NCBI GenBank assembly: GCA_973895155.1
Contig: OZ316893.1
Coordinates: 27,218,001 to 27,282,000, forward strand
DNA length: 64,000 nt
Direction of reading: 5' to 3'
From: Marsupella aquatica
Lineage: Eukaryota > Marchantiophyta
In this document: in pieces, positions 22,181 to 34,944 of the stretch
Layout: each line of letters starts with the position of its first letter
Numbering within the stretch: the stretch's first letter is position 1
Made by a program: the position numbers and the translations under genes
Notes under the pieces: model-generated
Databases searched by the model: none
What the model saw: only the letters and a program-made list of their open reading frames with translations
What the model was told of the DNA's origin: nothing

Positions 22181-24030
22181 TGATGATGCCCAATTCGCCC
22201 TGGATCCGTGTCTAAATAACAATAGATTCTCCCTCATTTGACCAATAGTATAACTCTAGATTCATCAGCAATTGTATGTTGTTTAGAGCATCTCCAACCC
22301 TTAGTGGAGAGTCTTATTGTAAGTTGGTGTGGACCGAACCTACTAAGTAACTAAAACGGCAATCGGAAAGGAAATTGAGAAACTCAGCTTGACCAAAGCT
22401 CATATAGGGATCAGCAAAAGGAATTCTGGGAGCATCAAATTTAGGGTGCATGAACGGTTCTTCAAGTTTGGTGATCTCTCTCAGTTCACTTATCAGTTTG
22501 CTTCGATGATCGGTTGCTGCAAAATTAATCATCGCCTCAGACAGTGCAAAATTTCTGCAGCGCAATAATTTCTGGAACGCAACATCGTGTTCTCAAGAGC
22601 AGCTCTCTTGAATTCACTCCAATGGAATGTGTCGCAATCTTTCAATTACGTTGATAACGGCTTGTACGTGGCAAATTAGTCTTCTCTTTCTGAAAGAGCT
22701 CTGAGCCTTGAGACGATTGAAACGTATTGGCAGTATGTAGCTAGTTCAGTTCCTTTTAAGCTATTTCGAAGGAGATTGGCGGGGAGATTGGTCAATTGAT
22801 CTGTCTTAATTCATGTGACTGATAACGAACTCACAGCTCATTGACTCCTCCAAACATTCCCCAGCCGTTGTGGACTGTAGCCATATCTTCTCCAAGCAAT
22901 TACTGACAGCAGTCACTCATTTGACATATGTTTAGCCCGATTGAGTAAACTCTTGTATATTCTAGTCTGTCAATGCGGGTCTGTCAATGTATGCCTGTTG
23001 CATTTCAACTTGGATTGATCATCTGTTAATCCAATTATGCACGGCCTTCCTCCCCCGGTAATTAATTGTCGACTGAAGCGAGTCACTCTGAGTGCTTACT
23101 AATGCATTGTAAGTTCCTTCGGGCTTTCGTTGCTGCATGTCTAGGGAGATTTACCAATTTTTTCTCAAACAAATTTCAACTAGTACGTGTGCTCAAGTCT
23201 CAAATCACCAGGCCAGTCGTCCCTCCAGATCTCTTGTGTGCATTCTTTGTCGCTGTGCTTAGCGACATGCATCGATCATTTGTAGCTTGGGATCAGAGCT
23301 AGAAGATTTATGCTAGCTTAAAGGAGTTTCTGTTTACGTGGATGGACCAGCACTTTGCTTGAAGATTTGGCTGTTGCATGCTTCTTTCTTCTTATCCCGA
23401 CATCTTGACTTGAATAAGCACCTAGCAGGATATAATTTTTCCCCGGACTAGCGTTGTAAACTTGGACTTGAACAAGCAATTAGCTAATGCAAAGAATCCT
23501 TTCCCGGACCAGCTCGGTAGCCGGTACCAATGTCACATACTAGCAGATCTCACGTACAAACTGTCGTGCATTGTTCAAGGGATCTCCAATGTTCCCTTCT
23601 GAAAAGACAAGCTGAATGCAGACGGGAAGACATTTAGATCAATGTTTACTCGAGTTTCCCTCGATTCTACTTTAAACGCTGTTTTTGAAATAATTAACCG
23701 TGGCCCTAGTGATAGGGTCGGCCATATACAATAGTCAATGGAATGGGCAATAGTGACTGGGAAGACAATGAGTCGACACGCCTCTATTGCCATGGGCGAA
23801 TTATCACCCATGGTTAACCAAATTCCATCAGTGGTGATATAGCAAAAGTGTAACATATTTATGAATACTGAAAAAGTAGTGGCAAAAGTAGTGTTTTTTG
23901 AATCATCTTTAGTGGCAACCTACTCAAAAGCTGAAAATAAAAAAAGGGGTGATATTAGTCTCCATATTTGCTCCTTACAGTAATCTAATAATATTTGGAG
24001 ATAATTATGTTATCTTGGGCTTATCGTGCA
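22181..24030. other. Intergenic DNA; one unexplained short ORF
   Basis: Mostly non-coding. The minus strand of 22565-22314 holds 83 open codons of fairly protein-like composition (including ELREITKLEEPF). There is no recognised family and no clear splice partners, so I do not call it a gene. Confidence 0.3.
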
Positions 24031-26230
24031 TTGTGGAGAGTGTTTTTTTAGTGGCTAAACTTTGCTAGATTCCATTTCCCCAAAAATCTTTAGCCACTTT
24101 TGGCTAAAATTAGCTACCATTTTTGTTGTTCATTAGCCAATGTTCCACCTAATCCCAGGCCCCATTAGCCAGAATCTAAGGGTCAGCCTTAAATCTAGGG
24201 AGATCTGATGGTCAGGAAAATAATTGAATAATGAAGTTTTTGAACATCTTCTCCTTCACACACTCGACGAAAAAGTGAAATCCTTAGAAAATACACTGAT
24301 TGTGGACCTCTTTTTCAGTTGTGGTCTTGCCTCGATTGGGGATTATAAAAGATAAAAGAACAGAAAATCTTTCGATAATCCAAAGGGGTTGGTCAGACGT
24401 GGTCTCACGAAAAGCAGGAGCCCAAAAAGAAAAGCCGCCAAATCCAAAGTGTGGGGCCTGGTCGTCAACGGAGATGCACGGATGTCATTAAAAGTGGCCC
24501 ACGTCGGAATCTGTCAAAAAGACGAGGCGGGCGTTGTGTCATTACTATAGAGAATCAGGGAGAAGGTAAAGCAATAATGTTGTCGCCTCTGAGCAATTGA
24601 GTGTCGCCTCTGAGCAATTGAGTGTCTTGCAGCCTCCTCTTCATTGTCATCATTTAATTGTGTTTGTTTTAAGTCAATGAGAGGATGCTTAATTATTTAA
24701 TGACCATCGAATCTCTCTAGATTTAAGGATAACTAATCTGGCTCAAGAGGTCTTGCTACCCTTTTGTTTTTAATTTTAGTGGCGAAAATTTGCCAAATTA
24801 CACCTCCCCAAAAAGCTTTCATCATGTTTTGTTAAATTTGCTAATATATATATTTTTATCTCATTAGAGAGTGTCCCACCTGATCACAGGTCCAATTAAC
24901 CGACATCTAATGGTCATCATTAAATCCAGGGAGATCTGATGATAAAAAAACAATGGAATGTTTTGAGCATCTTCTCCTTCACACACTGGACATTGGCCAC
25001 TCTGGGTAAACAAGTAAAAACCTTAAAACGTACTCTGGTCTGGGCTAGGTTGAAAACTGGCAAAAAGCTTTGTGAAGGGATGGAATCTAGTGAATTTTCA
25101 ATGTTTTCTTTGGCCACCTTGTGTGCATGAGATGATGCTTAAAACGAAGCCCAACAAATCATCCTAGATTTAAAGATAACCATCAGATTTTGTCCAATGG
25201 GCAAATTGGGTCTCTGGCTAGGTTGAAAGATGGCTAGCAAGAAAGGTATAAAATTTAGTCCAAACGGGACTAAAGATATTTTTTGGAGACGGTAGATGGA
25301 ATCTAGTGAAATTTTGCAGCTAAAAACAAAATGCTCTCTGCAGTGTCTTTTCTTTCTGCCAATGTGGCCAATGTCTCTTGGTGTCCTAGATTACTTTTTG
25401 ACCACCAAATCTCCTTAGATTTAAGGATACCAGTTAGATTATAGTTAATGGGCTCTGTGGGTAGTTGTGAAACTGGCTTATGGACGGGCTTATGGAAGAT
25501 GGAAAAATACAAAATTTTGCTAAAAGTTGCTAAGAGTTTTTCAGAGAGATGGAATCTAGCCGCTACAAAGGCTTCTCTCAGCTCTCTGGCGTATTATATC
25601 GCAGTGGAAGTTTTAAGATTTTTCCTTTTGGCCAGGGCGGCAAATGTGACCTTGTGTCATGGAAAGTATCATAGGAAGATTCCTTTTTTGATTTTCTTAG
25701 ATTAACATCTGATCATAAGATCTCCCTACTGTAGATTTAAGCATAATCATCAAATTCTAGCTAAATGGGTATGTGGCTAGATGAGAAGTGGATATAAATG
25801 GAAGAAAAACAGGTAGCAAATTTCCCAAAGTGGCCAAGAGTCTAGTGAATTTTTGCTGCTAAAAAAGGCTGCCCTGAACCCCACTAGTATCTTCTATCCA
25901 AAATAAGCTGTAAGGTTTTTTTTCCTTTTTTGCCAAGGTGGCAAATGTCACCTTGTGTCAAGTAGAAGATGTTAAGAATACTCCTTATCTAATTCTCCTA
26001 GATTAGTTTTGAGTGTAAGATCTCCTTATATTTAAGGATAACGGTTAGATTCTGGCTGAAGGGGTCTGTGGTTTGGTGCGAACCGGCTAAGGGAAGCAAA
26101 AACGATTCTGGCTGAAGGGGTCTGTGGTTTGGTGCGAACCGGCTAAGGGAAGCAAAAACATAGCGAAGTTTTTCCTAGAGTGGGTAAGACTTGGCAAATA
26201 GGTGAAATCCGGCTAATTTTGCCACAAAAA
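24031..26230. repeat. Cluster of a dispersed MITE-like family in both orientations
   Basis: The motif TAGATTTAAGGATAACC, or variants, recurs in plus orientation near 24720, 25164, 25412, 25728 and 26019. It occurs inverted near 24186 and 24915. Companion motifs are GGAATCTAGTGAATTTT(G), GCCAATGTGGC(A/C)AATGTC and TTTAGTGGCTAAACTTTGC. Units are roughly 250-450 bp. The same family is seen at 1.6, 51.4 and 53.1-54.3 kb. It encodes nothing. Inverted neighbours could form large foldbacks. Confidence 0.75.
26048..26159. repeat. Perfect 56-bp tandem duplication
   Basis: GATTCTGGCTGAAGGGG starts at 26048 and again at 26104, and the 56-bp units are identical. It lies inside a MITE-like unit and must be recent. 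Confidence 0.95.
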
Positions 26231-28979
26231 CCCTGCATCTATTCCATTACTTGGATTGTTTTAGGATTTCTGGTTGCACCATTTTGAGAATCATAAGAGA
26301 TTGTTGACTCTGAAGAACAAGAAGAAAATGTACTTGGTCCAGACAAGTAGGGGGGCTTTACAAGAACCCATTGTTTTTTAAATTCCCTCTCAAGATTGAA
26401 TCTGCACCATATTAGATAATAAATGGAGATAATAAATGGAGACGGCTGCTGGGTTGAAGAACTCTGGGCCCATTGAGGTATGGTGCATGTCGACCAGACT
26501 GCTACTGACTTTACAAGAACTGGGGGTCCATTTTGTGCATACTTCTCACGCCATTGCTTTTTTTTGTTTTTTTCCCTGTGGAGATTAAATCTGTGCTGCA
26601 TCATGAATGGAAATGGCCAGAGTGAGCTTTTCTTATAAGAATTGGGGGCCAAGAAGGACTTTACCACCCTCAGGCATATTTAAGAATTGACTGACACCAA
26701 AAATGAATTTCGGATTTAAATACTGTAGGTTCTTTTCACAATTTTTTAAAATGCAATAACACTGCCCCAACTTGAATGTAGTCAATACCGGGTCAATATG
26801 GTTATTTAAAAAAAGAATTTAAAATTTAGTGTTAATTTACGTTGGAAGAAATGCTTCATAGAGAGAATAGAAAAAATAGAAATTTAGTTCTCACCTCAAT
26901 AGCCCTTTTTCCATTTTATTATAAATAAGCCTTTTCAACTCAAAACTCTAATTTGTATTGTTTTTTTCTATACGTTTTTTTTATTTGAATGGGGTCCAAA
27001 AGTAACCTGGTGTCTACTTAGATTTTCTTGTTAGATCCACCTACCCATTATAGTCACATGTCAACTCATATTCAATTTCCAATCAGAAACTATAATACAC
27101 AGTTGCAGTCGTCATTCAAATTTGCAGGACACAAAACATAAGAAATCTGATAGAAGGAAAGAATAAAGACAAAATAAATTTAAGTTTAATTAATGTGAAT
27201 GTAAAATAGTTACACCAATGTCCAAGTAAAAAGGAATCAAATGGGATAACTACACTTTTGGAAGTGATCCTCATGCAAATTTGCAGGACACGAAACATAA
27301 GAAATCTGGTAGAATGAAACTCAAAGCCGGATGGACTGGTAGGTTGTCCATGAAGCCCCCATGGATAAAAGAAATTTGGATGTACTAGATTAGAACATAT
27401 AAATATACATGGATACTAGTGTTCACTTTTCTGTCCATACAAAACAATGTCAATGACCAAAGCATCACTTCTGTCCAAAGATTTTCCCAGTCACTAACTC
27501 TGTCCTCACTCATGTCTTAAAGATATTTTGTCATAGGCCAGAGCACTTTAATTGAAGACTTGTTCCATTTCCCAAATAGAGTTCAATAAAAATATAAAGT
27601 ATATTTAGGTCCTTATATAAATACCTGATTTGGCCTCTATGGTTTATGAAACTCTGAGTATGAGTGCTTCACATTTTACTTATACTGTCTCAAGTAATTT
27701 ACTCAATGGAAGTAATTTACTCAATGGTATTAAAATACCAAATGAACTTAATTAACTCAAAAATATTTTTTAATATTTATAAGTCCCACTAAAAGGGAAG
27801 CAAGCAACACAATGACTCATGAACCAAAGGAACAATTCTCACCAAGGAGGCTATGGGGCAAATCTAATGCCCAAATAATTTCCTTGAATAATTTCAATTT
27901 TTACAATGGATTCATATTTTTATACACATTTTTTAAAGATTCTACGGCATTGTCACTTTGCGGAATGGCTATACTACTTTCAGAAATGTTTTTACATAAT
28001 CTTGTATTTTATATAACATTGCTCTTGTTGCCGGGATTGAAGAATTTTTTTGATTGTGGAGCTAAAGGAAATTTTAATTTGCATAAGCAGTTGCTGAATA
28101 CTATTTTTGACAAACCATCGTTCTTGTTGTAAATAATGTTTTGACTAATTTATTACTATAGTGCTACTTGAGATTTTATGGGGGAGTATTGTTAATGAAT
28201 CCTATTTTTTAGAGAGCACTGCTGTTGTTACAAGGAGCGCTTCGAGTACTTTGCCGCGACAGAGATGCGGAAGATTTTAAATGTGTATTTTCATTCCATT
28301 TCATTGACATTCTCAATTTAACTTTGAGATGAGCATGTAATGTTCTTAGAGGAACAGAAATGTGGGTAAACAATTAATGAGAGAGTTTATCATCCACTTA
28401 CATTTGGCCTGTCTCATAATTAGGTGTAAAATGATCTGTTCCCTATCATAGTCCATGGGATAAATGGGGACAACATAACACTCCATCTGGGCTATTGTTT
28501 TGATAGAATGAAAAAATAAAGACAAAATAAATTTAGTTTAATTCATGTGAATGAAAAAAAGTCACACTCCAAGTAGAAGGGAATCAAATGGGATAAAGAA
28601 AAAAAACACTGACGTCACTAACACAATGCACAAGGATCAAAGAGTATACTCACTCCATGATCCATGATGGAGTATTGTACATATTCAATAAGGTGTATAT
28701 ACTTAATAGAGTAAGAAAGTGCATAATTTATATACTCAATAGAGTGAGAAAGTGCATAATTTGGTGTAATATTGATAGAAATTAAATTTCAGATACTATT
28801 TCAGTCAATAGGTACCATATACACTAATCAAATAAAATATTATTCTCCCAATATTTAAGGTCATTTTTTACATTCATTTTTGTGCTATTTTCAGTGCCAA
28901 AAAAAAACAAAAATTATAAAATCCAAAGACATAGTAAAGATCATGGCACTCGTGTTGATGGCAATGTGTCGGGCGAGGG
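26231..28979. other. AT-rich intergenic DNA with degenerate repeats
   Basis: A block starting CAAATTTGCAGGACAC recurs about 160 bp apart (27117 and 27277). Part of it recurs at 28500-28580 (GACAAAATAAATTTA, GGAATCAAATGGGATAA). A looser internal duplication lies at 26330-26640. No supported gene. Confidence 0.45.
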
Positions 28980-29908
28980 GCACACTTTTACTTGACAATA
29001 TCTTTTTTACTTCATAATATGTTTCACATAACAACCCATTTGGCACCACATCATCTTTTTACTCGACTACATTTTTTTATTCATGTCATCTTTCACATAA
29101 CAACATCTTTGGCAAAATTAACGATTTCTTTTTTGTTAATTATGACAATTTTTTACTTGAGTGATGACAACCTTTTACTTGATGACAATGTTTTACTTGA
29201 TGACATGTTTGGCAAAATGACTTCTTTTTGTTAGGTATTTACTCAAGGTCTAGGGTTCCTGCTAGGGTTATGACATGTAACCATAGTTAGGCTAACCATA
29301 TTAATCGGAGACGTGGTTAGGTTAACTAGGATGCACACATATGCCAAGCGGTGTTTGCTTGGATAAGTGGAACTTAGGCTCATTGTTATGGGGCCACTTG
29401 AGAGATGAGAAGAGCTTACACTGTGGAGACTTGGTATAGCCGACGGGCTTAGAGTTCAGTAAGTTCTTTTGTGTGTCCCGTGGACGTAGCCTCGAGGAGG
29501 TGAACCACGTATCTCTTGTGTCGACTACGTGCGCATTGGATGTGTCATGTGCTTACCGTTACGATTGTCGTCTATGCTCTGAAACACTTTTTTCTTAACA
29601 ACATCTTTTTACTTGACAATGTCTTTCACATAACTACATCTTTTGTCATTCACATAACTACATCTTTTGTTCTCAACGACCTCTTTCTTGTCAACGACCT
29701 CTTGGCCGGCACAACCTCTTGGCCAACACGATATCTTTTGTTCCCACTGGCATCTTGGCCAACACGACATCTTTTTTTCTCAACGAACCTCTTGGCCGAC
29801 ACGACATCTTTCTTCTCAATAACCTCTTGGCTGACATGACCTCTTTTGTTCTCAACAACATCTTGGCCGACACGACATCTTTTTTGCAACACACGGGTAT
29901 TGCGCTAG
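28980..29908 (+). repeat. Second minisatellite with the same Helitron-like terminus
   Basis: Two blocks (28980-29228 and 29587-29885) of 15-20 bp units resemble those of the 15.9-17.1 kb array: TTGACAATATCTTTTT, CATAACTACATCTTTTG, GGCCGACACGACATCTTT. The array is split by a solo LTR. It ends in GCAACACACGGGTATTG then CGCTAG|T at 29886-29909. The sequence of this end, shared at three loci with different flanks, argues for a mobile-element terminus. Confidence 0.7.
29229..29586 (+). mobile_element. Copia-type solo LTR with 5-bp TSD
   Basis: The element begins TGTTAGGTATTTACTC and ends CTCTGAAACA. It is flanked by CTTTT at 29224-29228 and 29587-29591. CCCGTGGACGTAGCCTC followed by GAGGTGAACCACGT (29477-29510) is the conserved plant Copia LTR segment. 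No internal domain is left, so this is a product of LTR-LTR recombination. It inserted in the minisatellite after the array formed. Confidence 0.8.
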
Positions 29909-29909
29909 T

Positions 29910-31627
29910 CCAAAATAATTACGAGCTGAAATGATTTCTGGTAACTGATTGTGACAAGGTCCCCCTTTGGCAAGTTGATGTCCATGAGCTTTATGAACTA
30001 GACACGCACAAGCTTGGGCACTATATGCATTTACTCCAATATGCACGTATACAATAGGATGTCTCAGATATTTAGAGTTGCAAAAAAATCCCTGGCCCAA
30101 ATATCAGTTTAGGTCTTGGGTCACAAGTGATAGGATAGACTTTTGCTAGGCTGCCACTTTAGTTGGAAATTAACCTTGAATGGAGGCCAAACTGAGAGGT
30201 ATGAAACGCCCTAACAGGAGGAATACATATTTGTAATAATGGGTTCGGTCAATAATCTTACTAATAATTAGTGATCAGCAGCTAGAATTGGGGTCTGGCA
30301 TTCTACAATAGAGTGACACTTGTAAAGTGTGACTCTAGGGTCACACCAAAGTGTATGGGATAGACAAAGTATGGGATGTTATCTATGTCAAATGATATTT
30401 ATCCATCATGATTTTTATCATCATTCCTTTGAACATTCAAAGAATGGGCGTCAAGAATGAAAAAAGAAGAAAGGGGGAAAAAAATGAATTAACGTTTTAT
30501 CTTTTCATTCGTGATGGACCCGTCATTGTGCAGTATTCGTTGGTGCTTCTAAAATCTGTTGCTAATTTTACACCGCCGGCAAACCATCACCAACTCGCCC
30601 TGGTTGACCACTTAATTGGGATGTGGAAAACGGTCCCACCCGGACAAGAGCTGTCTTCTGTGAATCTGTCGACTGTGGACTATCCAATTCAGTGCCTGTG
30701 CCTGTTCAGTTCAGCTGATCGTGTTCCCCCCCCCCTTTTTTGTGTATTATTTTCGGGCAATGTGTTCTGTTGACCGTCTAGGCGTCTAGCATTGCTGCTG
30801 TGTTTGCTGCTTTGTTTGCTGCTTTGATTGCGTTTCTTCGTCTGCCTACACATCCGCCACACTTCCTTTCGTGGGTTTGGAACCAAAGCTTGCTGAGTTC
30901 GACAACCCTACTGTAGGTGTCATCTGTGGACTAAATCAAACAACTTCCCTCCATTCCTTATTGTGTTTTAAAAATACCTTTTTTTGCATGGAAATGTCAT
31001 CAGATCTTTTGCCCGGTTCTCATTTGGGTTGATAACTATCGTCGCTCGACTTAATCAAAGCACATTTAAAAAAGTTCCTGTGCAAGTTGCCCTTTTTCAA
31101 TCCGGGCCAAGTCTGGCCTAGAAGTAGTCTGGCCTAGAAGTAGTCATTTAGTACTGTAGGTAGGCAGCTAGCAAAGTCAGCCCATCGTCAATGGCTTGAT
31201 CTTTCACTAGAGCCTACACAAGTACACAGTGCATCACTATCCTGGTAGACACTTGCGCATAAATATGAGTGGGTTCCGGGTGTATTGTTCAGGTGATCCA
31301 AACGGAAGGTCAAACTTCGAGCGTTTGCTGGAAGAACGATTGATAGTGGCCCCATGTCTTCCCTGGGAAACAGCTGCTAGTACGAGCTAGTGTACCTGGC
31401 TCTGACCCTAGCCATAGTCGACATGGTTTGGCTGGCTCTCTAGACCGTCAGCTCTCGGGATGTCCTGGAGTCACAATCTCAAATGCACATCGTTGTCATC
31501 CCTGCTGCCGTTCCGTTCCGTGCATGCTTAGCGTCGTGTACTGAGCGTCAGAGATCTTGATGTGCTATTGAATCCAGTACAGACTGTCCATCAAGGCGTG
31601 TCTGATCAATTTCTAGTCTTGGCAAAC
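29910..31627. other. Intergenic DNA upstream of the MFS gene
   Basis: No gene was recognised. The last few hundred bases presumably hold the promoter and 5' leader of the carrier gene. No TATA box or other element can be assigned. A short CCTAGAAGTAGTCTGG duplication lies at 31115-31145. Confidence 0.35.
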
Positions 31628-34312
31628 ATGTCTTCAAGTTCGAAGAATCTCATTGTGCGTTTGCTACTGAAACATTGGACTGTCAAACCCAATCCGAAGA
31701 GCCCCGCGCTGGTAGAGAGGGAAAAAAATCTGTTTCTGTATTGGGGAGGTATCCCGTTCAATCGATGGATGCTCTTTCCCGCAGCTTTCCTTATTCAGTT
31801 TTGCTGCGGCTCGTTGTACTCCTGGTCCAACTTCAATAAACCAATTGACGTTCTGATTTATGGGAGTGCGACCGCCAACAAGGCGCCCAACACCTTCTAC
31901 ATTGCTGTAGGTACGTTTCTGTTATCGCTCCACTCTTTTAAACCTTCAGCTACTTTTCAATCTGCATTTACTGCTCCCGTTTCGTAGAGTGCAGAAAACA
32001 TACGTGGTCAAAAGAAGGGAAGTTAGCGAGCACATCCGTTGCTATCTAGTCCTTCGTGATATAAATAAACAAGGAGTGAGCAGAGGATGTCTGTCAGAAA
32101 CAGTTGCACAAGAAAAAGCGTTGACGTTCTTGCACTTCTCTAATTTCCTCCGACGTGGATCTCGTTTGCCATTGATCGCAACCTGCAGTGACAACTATCG
32201 ATATGTGGAAATACATTTTCCATTATTTCTTCTTGGCGTTTGTGAGATAGCATGTGTTTCCGCGTGTAAATTGCTTTGAAAGCTAGCCGAGTGACATGTG
32301 TTAGGAGAGTCGATCTCCTCACAGTGAAGTCGAGACGTCGTTGCTGAACTTCCCTTTCAGAATCTACTCTCATGAAACTAAAGTTCCAGAAGCTAGACCA
32401 GGATTAAGGCACTCACTCAGTCTTCTTGCACTCTGTCCAAAATCACAGTCTGGGTAGGATTTAAGAAGCACCACTCGACCCAAAGAAACTATGTATTGAT
32501 TCGTAACCAGTATCCAGTATGTTACCCATAGTTTAGTTCTGTGACTGATTGCCGCGGTTCTGTTTTCGTAACTAGCATCCTTCCGACTTGTCAGTATGTC
32601 GAGCAACAGACTCGTCATGTGCCACAAGCTGTGCTTTATGATGTGAAAAATGCATCCACTTATGTTCATGGCGTTCATGTGCTGGAAATTTATGGTTACT
32701 AGATTTTTCAATTGCTCGAGTTGTTTTGATGTGATTCTAGGCAAGATGGACTTCAGCTCGGTGGACTCCAGAGTTGTTCCCTCTCAGCAAATTCATGAGC
32801 TTTGGGACTGTCAGTTAGAGGACGAAGTGTACAAGAGTTCGAGAGCGCCGATTGTATTCGGACTCCTGTTCAAACTGCAGTATGAGCTATGCGAATTTTG
32901 AAATTTCTCTCGTGAGTTCTAATTATGTTGGTGCTAACGTCGGATGGTTTCCCTTCTCCACTGTAGGAATGTTCGGGTTCACCACTTTTACCCTCGGACC
33001 TTGGCTGGAGCGTTACGGCCCTCGTATGGGTCTCCTCGTCGGCTCTACAGTTTTTGGCCTCGGCAACGCGGTGACAGCCATCTCCCTCCGGGAAAAATCC
33101 ATCGTCGGTGTGTACATCGGATATGGAGTTATGGCAGGATTCGGTCTTGGACTCAACTACATATCACCTGTGTCGGCCCTCCAGAAATACTTCCCGGATC
33201 ACCGAGGAATTGCTTCTGGTTTCGCCGTGGCTGGCTTCGGTGCGGGCTCCACTGTCTGGAGTAAGGTTTACCTCCCTCTCATAGACGCTTACAAACTCCC
33301 TTGGACCTTCGGAATCCTTGCCTTCGTTCAGACGGGAGCCATGTTGATTGCTGCCATCGTCATGCGCACTCCGCCAGTGGACTTTACTGTGCGCGGGCTG
33401 ACTGTCCGTGGTGACTTGGTTGTCGATAACGAGGGCTTCAAGAATCAGGCCAAAGTCATGGAGCAAGACGTGGAGAAGAACGCTCCTCCACCCGGGGTCA
33501 AACCCGGAGCCAACATCCAGATCGGACTCATTGAGTCCATGTTCTCTGCCGACTTCGCTTTCATGTACTTGATGTTCTTTGCCAACCAGCTCTTCGGTCT
33601 CGTCGTCCTTTCAAGGCTGTCTAACATGTGCCAAGATATTTTTCAACAAACAGCGACCGAAGGATCCAACGTTGTGTCCATCAATGGCGTCTTCAATTTC
33701 TTGGGGCGTCTCTCCCTCCCTTTGCTGGGAGATGCGGCGATTAGAAGGTTCCGAGCCAATCCTCCCTATACCAGAAAGGTCACTTTCTTCTTCACTTTGA
33801 TCACGCAGATTTCAATCCTGGCTGCCATGCGCCATGTTATTCACACTCGCAACTACGCTGCGTTCCGCGGGCTCATTTGGACCATCACTTTCGTATATGG
33901 AGGCGGTTTTGGTACTATTCCATGTTTCCTGACAGACATGTTCGGACCCTACAACATCGGTGCTCTCCATGGGCTGATCCTTACCGCATGGTCCATTGCT
34001 GGCGTTGGAGGTGGCCTGGGGTTCACTCACCTCTACAACAACCATAAACCAGCTACTCTCGCCAAAGGTCTGAAGTATCCCCCCGGCGCATTTGATAAAG
34101 CTTATACTGCCAATCTCACGTGGATCCATATTGTGATGGGTTGTGGTGTGGTCATGCTTTTCTTCGTGCGCACAGACTACCTTGACCGCACCAGCCCGGG
34201 ATGGAGGTTTAGCATTTTTGGCAGGAAGGTGGCTCACCTCTTCCCCAACTCTAAATCAAGCCATGCTGTCCAGCCGACTGACAGAGAAGATCAATCCAAC
34301 GGCACGCTATAG
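31628..34312 (+). CDS. MFS carrier of the oxalate:formate antiporter-like (OFA) family
   Basis: The protein is an integral-membrane carrier expected to exchange small carboxylates; the substrate is not shown by sequence. Exon 1 is 31628-31910 and exon 2 is 32967-34312, joined over a GT-AG intron of 1056 bp (donor GTACGT, acceptor CTGTAG). The junction restores YIAVGMFGF. The product is 542 residues, usual for a 12-helix MFS protein. Family signatures are RWMLFPAAFLIQ with GSLYSWSNFN in helix 1, GFGLGLNYISPVSALQ, and FPDHRGIASGFAVAGFG. The C-terminal half has NGVFNFLGRLSLPLLGD. A loop of about 60 polar residues separates the halves. An in-frame ATG at 31562 would add 22 residues; I prefer 31628 because the upstream residues do not look like an MFS start. 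Land plants mostly carry the related NFD4-like nodulin family instead. Confidence 0.85.
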
Positions 34313-34940
34313 TGAAGTACAGTAAGTAATTCTAACAGTAAGTGTTCTGGAGAATGCGCGCAAGATTGGACTCATTCCTAAACCCAATGTCTGCCACATC
34401 CAGGCTACAGCCAGGAGCCTCCTTCAGGTCCTTCGTGAGGCTGAGGCTTAATCGAAATGACCTCGTCATTTCCAGAGTGTCGTTGGGGTTAGTTGACATT
34501 GTGGGTGTAACATTGATAGCAAGGTACGCATAGATTGCATATCAATTCTATGCCGAAATCAATCATCTGCTATACTCAGAGATCGTCGATGTCATTAGAG
34601 CAATAGCTACAGTAGCGCCACTGGCCAGGGCCAGAGACGTGAATCACCTCCTAGAGTGCGTATCCTCGATGTTCTTAGATCAATGATATTTAAGCAACTA
34701 CAATAGTTATGGTAGCTCCACTGGCTCTGTCTCTATTCCTCGGCATCATTTCATATATACACTCGAAACCGGGGGGAATAGATTTCAAATCGTATCACGA
34801 ATCGAGTAGTAGACACTCAGCCGCCATTCATGTTACAATGGTTTCCCATACGGCCATTTCTAGCAGGTCGACTCATGTCTCTCCACTTTCGGATCTGCAT
34901 CATTTACACCGATTCCACATGCGCAGTTCTATATTGAAAC
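34313..34940. other. 3' flank of the MFS gene
   Basis: Non-coding, with a loose duplication around GCTACAGTAGCGCCACTGG (34605) and ATGGTAGCTCCACTGG (34707). No poly-A signal can be fixed with confidence. Confidence 0.35.
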
Positions 34941-34944
34941 TGTT

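Noticed and set aside
29516-29934. Open frames rich in LADTTSF repeats, and similar frames at 16298-17089
   Set aside because: They are chance translations of the minisatellite; the unit length and consensus drift without keeping any frame.
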